Part shown: piece by piece, positions 33,896-40,745 of the stretch
Layout: each line of letters opens with the position of its first letter
Numbering within the stretch: the stretch's first letter is position 1
DNA from: Bryobacteraceae bacterium
GTDB taxonomy: Bacteria; Acidobacteriota; Terriglobia; Bryobacterales; Bryobacteraceae
DNA length: 64,000 nt
Assembly (NCBI GenBank): GCA_026129905.1
Contig: JAHCHE010000014.1
Location: forward strand, 124,001 to 188,000
Direction of reading: 5' to 3'
The notes under the pieces: model-generated
The model's database searches: none
What the model was told of the DNA's origin: nothing
Seen by the model: the letters and a program-made list of their open reading frames with translations, nothing else
Position numbers and translations under genes: made by a program

Positions 33896-36721
33896 TTACC
33901 TCAGGTAGATGAACTCGACGGAATTAACCAGCGCGTGCGCGATATCGGCCCAGATTTCCTCCTCCGGCCGCGAGCGCCGCGCTTCGGCGAATCCGAGAAT
34001 CTCGTCGATTTCCGTTGGCTCCGGCGGACGCGCGAAGGCCGTTTCGTACATCCACCGGACGCGCTCGCGCGGATCAGCCGCCTGCGAGATGGCTCGCCGT
34101 CCCCACCGCCCCGCCTGCTCCGCGACGAATTCGTTGTTCATCATCAGCAGCGCCTGCGACGGCACGGTCGACGATCCTCGCGAACCGATCGAACTCACCG
34201 GAAGCGGATAGTCGAAGGCCAGAAACATCGGCGTCAGGAAATTGCGCCGCGCCTGTATGTAGATGCTCCGCCGCCCTTCGCCGTCCAGCGGACCCGATTC
34301 CGGTTTGCCCCGGCCGTCCTGGTACTTGCTGATGTGCGGCGGCACGCTCGGGCCGAACATCTTCGCGTCCAGCGCGCCCGCCACAGAAAGCAGGCTGTCG
34401 CGAATCGCCTCCGCTTCCAGCCGGCGCACGGGCATGTGGTGCAGTAGCTTGTTCTCCGGGTCCGCCCGCAGCGCTTCCGCCGCGCTCTCGCTCGACATCC
34501 GGTACGCGCTGCTCAACATCGTGAGGCGGTGGATCGCCTTCACCGACCAGCCGCTCTCGACAAACCGGCTCGCCAGATAGTCCAGCAGCTCCGGGTGCGT
34601 CGGCGCGTCGCCGGTCGCGCCGAAGTTATCCGGTGTGCGGACGATCCCGCGCGCGAAGTGGTGCTTCCAGATGCGGTTTACCATCACCCGCGAGGTCAGG
34701 GGATTGTCGGGACTGGCGAGGCGCTCGGCCAGTTGCAGCCGGCCACTGCCCTCCCGGACCGCCGCCGCGCCGCCGTTCAGCACGCGCAGGTATCCCCGCG
34801 GCGCTTCCTCCCCGAGCTGCTGGTGGTTGCCCCGTACGTGAATTCGCGCATTGCGCGGCCAATCGTCGGAAGCCAGCATTGCGTACGCCGGTTCCGGCGC
34901 CTGCGCTTCAAGCTGCCGCCGCAGCAGGCGCAACCTCTCCAGCTCTCCGCTGTCGGCGGAAACCGCCCCCGCCCCGCCGCGCTCCGGAGCGGCCGGATTT
35001 TCCGGCGGTTCCGCCGAATCCGAAAAGACAATCTCGTCCACCGCGATGTACCCCTCGCGGCTGTGATCGACGATCTCGAAATAGCAGTCCCGGTTGCGCT
35101 CCAGCACCAGCCGCAGCGTCTTCCAATACGCGCCCGGCGTCCCGTCGGGCACGATGTGCTGGCCCTTGTACCCGTCGGCCACAATGGTGAACCGCAGAGG
35201 CCCGCGCTCCTTGAGCTTCTCGTCCGCTTTCGTTCCCGACACCCGTACGTGCAAGAACAGCTTGTCCGTGGTGCGGAACTTCGGCGACGTCAGCGTGCCC
35301 GTGAACGCCTCCGCACCCGCCCCCAGCGACGACGCCTCCCCGTTCACCGGCCCCTCGCCAAAGGCCGCGCCCGCCGTGCGCCACGCTCCGAAGCCGCCCT
35401 CGAACGTCTCGAACGGCGCGTCCTCCGGCCGATAGCGGATCGCCGGCCGCGATGCGGGAACCGCGCCCTCCAGCGCCTCGATCCGGGCATTCACTTCCCG
35501 AATCCGCCGGCTCAGCTCTCGCGTCGCCGCCGCACGCTCCGGCGAATCCAGCGCGTCCTCTCGCAGCGCCGTCGAGTGGAAGATGCCCGCCAGCGAATAG
35601 TAGTCCGCCGTCGGGATCGGGTCGAACTTGTGATCGTGACACCGGGCGCACGCGATCGTGAGCCCCTGAAACGCCTTCCCCACGACGTCGATCTGGTTGT
35701 CCACCTCGTCGGCTCGCGACTTCACCGAATCCGTGGCGCTGTTGAGAACCTCGCCGAACCAGAAAAACACTGTCCCCAGCGGCGACTCCTCCAGCGCTCC
35801 GTCCTCCGACAGCCGCTTGCGCGGCAGCAGGTCGCCCGCGATGTGTTCCCGTACGAACTGATCGTACGGCGCGTCGGCGTTGAACGCCCGGATCACGTAA
35901 TCCCGGTACCGCCAGGGCGCCGGCTTGTCGTTGTCGAATTCGTGGCCGTTGGTCTCGGCGTACCGTACCAGGTCCAGCCAGTGCCGCGCCCACCGTTCGC
36001 CGTACTGCGGCGATGCCAGCAGCCGGTCCACCACCCGGCCGAACGCGTCCGGCGAGGAGTCCCGCAGGAAGGCGTCCACTTCGTCCGGCGTCGGCGGCAG
36101 TCCCGTAAGGTCGAACGTGGCGCGGCGGATCAGGCTGCGCTTGTCCGCGGGCGGCGCCGGTTCGAGCCTCGCCGCTTCCAGCTTGGCCAGAACAAAAGCG
36201 TCGACCGGCGTACGGACCCAGCCCGTGTTCTTCACCGCCGGAACCGGCGGATCCTGAACCGGGCGGAAGGGCCACGACCGTCGGGCCTTCTCCAGCGGCG
36301 CCGCCGGCGCCTTCGCCCCGCCTTCAGCCCCCGGATAGGGAGCGCCCATCCGGATCCACTCGCCGATATCGGCGATCTCGACGTCGGGCAGCTTCCCCGA
36401 CGGCGGCATCTTCAGCTCGCCTGCGTAGGTCAGCGCCCGGTACAGGGGGCTCGCCTCGGGTTCGCCGGCGACCACCGCCGGGCCGCGCTGTCCTCCGGCG
36501 GCCAGCGCCTCACGGCTGTCCACCCGCAGTCCCCCCATCGGCGAAGCGATGGCGCCGCTGTGGCACGGATAGCAGCTTCGGACCAGCGCCGGGCGCACTC
36601 GTTTCTCGAAGAACTCGACTTGCTCGGGCGCCGGGTCCGCGCCCCGCAGGCAGGTCCCCGGAATCGCGGCAAGCGCCACCACCGCGAACGGGAAACGCCG
36701 GAGGGTCCCAGTGCCCAGCAT
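33896..36721 (-). CDS. PSD1-type cytochrome c protein (DUF1549/DUF1553)
   Basis: A 941-residue exported protein. A signal peptide (about 1-27) is followed by a planctomycete-type cytochrome c domain with a single haem site CYPCH (50-54) and a distal Met region (LKMPPSGKLP). DUF1549/PSD1 spans about 155-360 (PVDAFVLAKLEAARLEPAP, RRATFDLTGLPPTPDEVD, NGHEFDNDKP, CARCHDHKFDPI). A beta-rich insert (about 430-590) resembles a carbohydrate-binding-like module. DUF1553 follows at about 620-900 (NPLTSRVMVNRIWKHHFGR-like, LASRFVESGWSVKAIHRL, RRLEAEAIRDSLL). CARCH adds a second possible CxxCH haem site. It precedes the DUF1501 gene with a 1-nt gap. Haem attachment would depend on a Ccm system such as the one at 45.7-52.3 kb. 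Confidence 0.87.
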   Translation of the reverse strand: MLGTGTLRRFPFAVVALAAIPGTCLRGADPAPEQVEFFEKRVRPALVRSCYPCHSGAIASPMGGLRVDSREALAAGGQRGPAVVAGEPEASPLYRALTYAGELKMPPSGKLPDVEIADIGEWIRMGAPYPGAEGGAKAPAAPLEKARRSWPFRPVQDPPVPAVKNTGWVRTPVDAFVLAKLEAARLEPAPPADKRSLIRRATFDLTGLPPTPDEVDAFLRDSSPDAFGRVVDRLLASPQYGERWARHWLDLVRYAETNGHEFDNDKPAPWRYRDYVIRAFNADAPYDQFVREHIAGDLLPRKRLSEDGALEESPLGTVFFWFGEVLNSATDSVKSRADEVDNQIDVVGKAFQGLTIACARCHDHKFDPIPTADYYSLAGIFHSTALREDALDSPERAAATRELSRRIREVNARIEALEGAVPASRPAIRYRPEDAPFETFEGGFGAWRTAGAAFGEGPVNGEASSLGAGAEAFTGTLTSPKFRTTDKLFLHVRVSGTKADEKLKERGPLRFTIVADGYKGQHIVPDGTPGAYWKTLRLVLERNRDCYFEIVDHSREGYIAVDEIVFSDSAEPPENPAAPERGGAGAVSADSGELERLRLLRRQLEAQAPEPAYAMLASDDWPRNARIHVRGNHQQLGEEAPRGYLRVLNGGAAAVREGSGRLQLAERLASPDNPLTSRVMVNRIWKHHFARGIVRTPDNFGATGDAPTHPELLDYLASRFVESGWSVKAIHRLTMLSSAYRMSSESAAEALRADPENKLLHHMPVRRLEAEAIRDSLLSVAGALDAKMFGPSVPPHISKYQDGRGKPESGPLDGEGRRSIYIQARRNFLTPMFLAFDYPLPVSSIGSRGSSTVPSQALLMMNNEFVAEQAGRWGRRAISQAADPRERVRWMYETAFARPPEPTEIDEILGFAEARRSRPEEEIWADIAHALVNSVEFIYLR

Positions 36722-36796
36722 TCTTTTCAGCCTACAAGGATTGCCGGACGCCTACAACTCTCGCCGCTTCAGCGCCCCGGCAGGCGTAGCCCGGCT

Positions 36797-37783
36797 TCAC
36801 TGGCGGGCGCGGATGTAGGCCACCGTGTCACGCAGGGTCTCGATCGGGTCGCGGGCGCCAAAGCCCAGTTCGGAAGCGGCCTTGGCCGAGTCGAAATACC
36901 AGAAGTGCGCCGACATCTCGATGGTCGTGTCGTCGAGCGGGAACGACTTGCCCGCCAGCGGCAGTAGGCGCCGCAGGACGCGGGCGCTGGCGAGCGAGAA
37001 TCCGAGCGAGGGCTGAAGGATCGGCGGCCGGATGCGCGCGATCTCGGCCACGCGCTCCATCACCTCCCGCAGCGTCCAGTTGACGCCGCCGAGCAGGTAG
37101 CGCTCACCCACGCGGCCGAACCGCATCGCCCCGATCAGCCCCGCCGCCGCGTCCCGCGCGTCCACGAAGCACATCCCGCCGCCGGGGATTCCCATAAGCT
37201 GCCCCTTCAGCAGGATCTCGATGTCCCGCGTCGACGAGCCGAAGTCGTCACCCGGTCCAAGCAGCAGCGCCGGGTTCGTGATCACCAGCGGCAGGCTGTG
37301 CCGCCGCACGTAATCGAGCGCCAGCTTCTCCGCGTAGATCTTGCTCAGGTAGTAATACCAGCGCCCGACCACCTCGATCTGGAAGCCCGAATCCTCGTTA
37401 TGGATCACCGGCTCTTTGCTCACCGCCACCGTGCCGGAGGAGGAGACCAGCGCCACCTTCTCCGGGCCGTGCCGCAGCGCCGCCTCGCACACGTTGCGCG
37501 TGCCCTCGACGTGGAGGTCGAACATCTTCCACTTGTCGCGGGGATTTCGGGAAACCGCGCCGGCGAGATGGTAGACCTGCCCGCACCCCTCCATCGCGCG
37601 CATCACGTCATCGCGGCTGGTGATGCTGCCCTCGACGATCTCCAGCGCCGGATCGTCCCGGAACGGGCAAGGTCCGAAATTGAGGATTCGCAGGGGCGCG
37701 CCGTTGGACTCCGCGCGCAACTGCGCCACCAGGTGCTTGCCCAGGAAGCCGCTGGCGCCGGTGACCAGGATCGGCTTAGCCAT
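36797..37783 (-). CDS. NAD-dependent epimerase/dehydratase (extended SDR)
   Basis: A 328-residue extended short-chain dehydrogenase. The nucleotide site is PILVTGASGFLGKHLVAQL (about 4-22) and the catalytic Tyr-Lys lies in WYYYLSKIYAEKLAL (about 143-157). The VYHLAGAVSRN and GVNWTLREVMERVA segments resemble dihydroflavonol-reductase/HpnA-like proteins of lipid pathways. It is the last gene of a five-gene operon and overlaps the DUF2088 gene by 8 nt. Given the partners, it likely reduces or dehydrates a lipid or activated head-group intermediate, which is inference. Confidence 0.85.
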   Translation of the reverse strand: MAKPILVTGASGFLGKHLVAQLRAESNGAPLRILNFGPCPFRDDPALEIVEGSITSRDDVMRAMEGCGQVYHLAGAVSRNPRDKWKMFDLHVEGTRNVCEAALRHGPEKVALVSSSGTVAVSKEPVIHNEDSGFQIEVVGRWYYYLSKIYAEKLALDYVRRHSLPLVITNPALLLGPGDDFGSSTRDIEILLKGQLMGIPGGGMCFVDARDAAAGLIGAMRFGRVGERYLLGGVNWTLREVMERVAEIARIRPPILQPSLGFSLASARVLRRLLPLAGKSFPLDDTTIEMSAHFWYFDSAKAASELGFGARDPIETLRDTVAYIRARQ

Positions 37784-39476
37784 TTCCCACGCTCTCCGGC
37801 CGGCCCAGCATGTCCGCCATGTTGATTGGAGGCAACTTCAGGTGCGCCACCGACGGCGTGCGGCCCACGTGGGACTTGGCCATATCGAGGGCTTCTTCCA
37901 TCGTCGCCGCCGTTTCCCAACCCATCGTCCGCGCCGCCCGTGGATCCTCGGCGCCGACGACGATCACCTTGCCGACGTGATGCCGCCCGTTCTGTCCCCA
38001 GTACCACATAAAGAGCGCGTGGACGCCGTGGTAGCCGTAGCCGGTCCGGAAGATCCGGAGGTAGTCCGGGTCGTGGACGAACTCCTCCTCGTACTTGCGC
38101 TGGATCTCGAACGGATCGCGCGTCTCCGGCAGGATGCGATGGAACAGTTCGATGTAGGACGGATGGTGGCGCGGGTCGAATTCGGCGTACAGCGGATGGG
38201 TCATGATCAGCACGCCGTTCTTCTTCACCAGCGGCATGTTCCGGTACATGTTGAAGACGTAGCCGAGCACGAGGCAGTGAACCAGGATCGGGTTCAGGAT
38301 CGAGTTCACGTTATAGGGCATGATGAACGGCACGCCTGCCACCATCACATCGCTTTGCCCTTCCACCGGAACGCAGTATTGGGCGTAGCAGTAGCGGACC
38401 GTCTTCTCGTGAACCGCGTGGCACTCGCCCGCGTGGATGGCGATCGTCTTGTACGCCGACGGGATTTTGAACAGGATTTCCCGCTTCAGGTTGCGCGGAA
38501 CCTTGCGCAAGGCGTACTGCGCCGCCTTGAACGACGCCTTGTCGAGGGCGTTCCACCGGTCCTCGTTCTTGACGAAGAACTCCATCGTCGGGTCGAACAT
38601 CTGGTTGTTGATGACGGTCTCGACGTGGAAGACCTTCAAGTGGCGGTCGATCACGTCGTTGATCCGGTCCGCCGAAGCGGTGAGCGGCGACTGCGTGTGG
38701 TCAAAATAGGAGTCGCAGGCAATGATGGTGGCGGGGTTGTGGTTGGAGGCGAGACCGGCGAAATCGGCTGCGCCCACGCCCAACGATTTCGCGCCGCCGT
38801 CCATCGGGACCAGGTTCACGTTCAGGTAGATCACCAGGTCCGCCTCGGCAATGCGGCGGAAGACGCGCACCGGTTCGTCAAGCTCCGTGCGGCCCAATTC
38901 CACCATCTGCCCGGGACCGTCGGCGTCCATGTTGTAGAGCTGGCCGGGATAATAGGCGTCGAAGATTCTCTGCCCCACCTGCCACAGAATCTCGAACGGC
39001 TCCATCCGGCGATGGTAGGTGGTGACGATGACGATGTGAAAGTCGTCGACGCCGTGCGCGGCCAGCATTTCCAGCACGATCTCGAGCATCTCCTGCCGCG
39101 CGTCGGGCCTCCGGAACTTCGGCAGGGGCAGGGAAATGTCGTCGATGCAGATGGTGACCTTCATGCCCGGCCGCAGCAACGCCTCCAGCGGCTCCATCTC
39201 TTCCGGATTCTCCAGCGCGTGCCGGAGTCCGGCCTTCCGGTTCGGAACGCCGGGGATGGTGGGCTTCGGGTAGACGATCCGCGTTCCGGCGGGGAGCTTC
39301 ACGTCCAGGAGGTCCTCGCCGTACCAGAGCAGGCGCGGCGCCGAACGCTCGTCCAGCGTGACGACGCAACCCTCCGGAGAGACGTCCGCCAGCCGGCCGA
39401 CGCAATTCGGCGCTGGAGCAGGGAACTCGAACGGACGCGCCCGAACCTGCCGGACTCTTTCGACGCTTGTCAACAT
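37776..39476 (-). CDS. LarA-like DUF2088 protein
   Basis: A 566-residue protein. Residues about 95-260 resemble the N-terminal catalytic half of nickel-pincer lactate racemase LarA: KVTICIDDISLPLP, the HIVIVTTYHRRMEPFE block (about 150-165, equivalent to the LarA THRxM segment) and ADLVIYLNVN. The remainder is longer than LarA and contains DPTMEFFVKNEDRW and PFEIQRKYEEEFVHDP. No LarB/LarC/LarE cofactor genes lie nearby, so racemase activity or the nickel pincer cofactor cannot be assumed. The start at 39476 is preferred over 39506 because it follows the HAD gene stop by 5 nt. It is embedded in a lipid-type operon. Confidence 0.72.
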   Translation of the reverse strand: MLTSVERVRQVRARPFEFPAPAPNCVGRLADVSPEGCVVTLDERSAPRLLWYGEDLLDVKLPAGTRIVYPKPTIPGVPNRKAGLRHALENPEEMEPLEALLRPGMKVTICIDDISLPLPKFRRPDARQEMLEIVLEMLAAHGVDDFHIVIVTTYHRRMEPFEILWQVGQRIFDAYYPGQLYNMDADGPGQMVELGRTELDEPVRVFRRIAEADLVIYLNVNLVPMDGGAKSLGVGAADFAGLASNHNPATIIACDSYFDHTQSPLTASADRINDVIDRHLKVFHVETVINNQMFDPTMEFFVKNEDRWNALDKASFKAAQYALRKVPRNLKREILFKIPSAYKTIAIHAGECHAVHEKTVRYCYAQYCVPVEGQSDVMVAGVPFIMPYNVNSILNPILVHCLVLGYVFNMYRNMPLVKKNGVLIMTHPLYAEFDPRHHPSYIELFHRILPETRDPFEIQRKYEEEFVHDPDYLRIFRTGYGYHGVHALFMWYWGQNGRHHVGKVIVVGAEDPRAARTMGWETAATMEEALDMAKSHVGRTPSVAHLKLPPINMADMLGRPESVGNG

Positions 39477-39481
39477 GTGAA

Positions 39482-40147
39482 TTACTTCAAATCCATGGCG
39501 GGCCATCCACGTTCGCGGGCGATGCGCCGCAGGCGGCGCCCCGGATTCACCGCGGCAGGCAACCCCACGGCTTCGAGCATCGGAAGGTCCGACATGCTGT
39601 CGGAGTATGCCTTGGATTGGACCGACTCCACATTATACTGGCGGCAGAGGCTGAGCATGGCCTCGACCTTCTCGCGTCCCGCGATCAGCGGCGGCACGAT
39701 GTCGCCGGTGGCGAGCCCCCCTTCGAAGCGCATCGAGTTCGCGATCACGTGGTCGAAGCCGAAGTACGGGATCACCGGGGCCAGGGCGAAATCCAGGCTG
39801 CCGGTCACCAGCACCGTCTGGAAGCCGGCCGCGCGGTCGGCTTCCACCAGCGGCCTCGCGCCCGGATAGACCGCCGGACGGATCACCGATTCAAACAGGC
39901 TCTCCGCCATCTCGACCAACCACTCTCTGGGAATGCCGCGGTACTCCCGGTAGAAGACCTCGTTGAACAGGCGGCGCGAGTACAGGTCGAGACCGAACAG
40001 CAGCGGGACCATCGCCGCCAGCCGGGCGGTTTTCGCGGCGGCGCGCCAGCGGGACGGCAGGCGGCGCGCGTACCAGGCGTACTGCGTCACCACGTTGCTT
40101 GAGACGAGAGTGCCGTCGAAGTCGTAAAAGGCGAACCGCGGAGCCAT
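39482..40147 (-). CDS. HAD-IB family phosphatase (SerB-like)
   Basis: A 221-residue HAD hydrolase. Motif I is FYDFDGTLV (about 6-14), motif II VLVTGS (about 120) and motif IV around YSDSMSDLPMLEAVG (about 190), with PAAVNPGRRLRRIARERGW as the usual closing segment of the HAD-IB subfamily (phosphoserine phosphatase and PlsC-associated phosphatases). A long helical cap (about 25-95) separates motifs I and II. It likely dephosphorylates a lipid precursor, considering the PlsY and acyl-AMP ligase neighbours; the start ATG at 40147 lies 4 nt after the plsY stop. Confidence 0.83.
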   Translation of the reverse strand: MAPRFAFYDFDGTLVSSNVVTQYAWYARRLPSRWRAAAKTARLAAMVPLLFGLDLYSRRLFNEVFYREYRGIPREWLVEMAESLFESVIRPAVYPGARPLVEADRAAGFQTVLVTGSLDFALAPVIPYFGFDHVIANSMRFEGGLATGDIVPPLIAGREKVEAMLSLCRQYNVESVQSKAYSDSMSDLPMLEAVGLPAAVNPGRRLRRIARERGWPAMDLK

Positions 40148-40151
40148 CCCG

Positions 40152-40745
40152 CTACGCCCGGGCGGCGGCGATCCGCTGCAAGTTGTCTTTGTGCCTCCAG
40201 GTGACGATCGCCAACAAGGCAACGGCGTAGGCGAACTGCTGCGTCCCTTCGGTCGCCAGTAGCAGCACGGAGAACAGCGCCGAAGCCGCAAGCGATGCCC
40301 GCGCCCCTTCCTCGATCCAGCCTTTCCGCCGCCCGAGCATCCGGCCCGCGACATAGACCAGGACGCTGACCGCCGCCAGCAGCGGGTGAAGAACCAGCAT
40401 GACGCCGGCCGATGTCGCTATGCCCTTGCCCCCGTTGAAGCGGAGGAACGGAGAATAGCAGTGCCCCAGCATCACCGCCAGCCCAACGAGCCAGGAAACC
40501 TCGATCCCCTCGCCGGGGTAGCGCAGCGCCAGGACCGCCGCGACGCCTTTGCCCGCATCGCCGGCAAGGCACACCAGCGAGCGAGGCTTGCTGTACCGCA
40601 GCACGTTGTTGAAGCCGGGATTGCCGGAGCCGTACTTGCGAATATCCACGCCCGTCCCGAGCATCGCGATCACCGCGAAGGGAATCGAGCCGATCAGGAA
40701 CGCGACGGCCAGCCGGACCAACAGCGACAATGTCGGCTCAGGCAC
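40152..40745 (-). CDS. plsY: PlsY-type glycerol-3-phosphate acyltransferase
   Basis: A 197-residue integral membrane protein with about five hydrophobic segments. Signature loops are GSIPFA, DIRKYGSGNPGFNNVLR (PlsY motif 1, with FN in place of the usual AT) and GHCYSPFLRFNGGKGIATSAG (motif 2/3). PlsY transfers the acyl chain of acyl-phosphate to glycerol-3-phosphate in the first step of phospholipid synthesis. GTG at 40745 is chosen because GGTGAG sits at a fitting distance; a GTG at 40754 is the alternative. It overlaps the ligase gene by 8 nt. A specialised paralogue rather than the housekeeping enzyme is possible given its operon. Confidence 0.82.
   Translation of the reverse strand: MPEPTLSLLVRLAVAFLIGSIPFAVIAMLGTGVDIRKYGSGNPGFNNVLRYSKPRSLVCLAGDAGKGVAAVLALRYPGEGIEVSWLVGLAVMLGHCYSPFLRFNGGKGIATSAGVMLVLHPLLAAVSVLVYVAGRMLGRRKGWIEEGARASLAASALFSVLLLATEGTQQFAYAVALLAIVTWRHKDNLQRIAAARA

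Noticed and set aside
33896-36967. Very long plus-strand frame (about 800 codons) opposite PSD1
   Set aside because: Arginine-rich composition and complete overlap with a well-supported minus-strand gene mark it as an antisense shadow.
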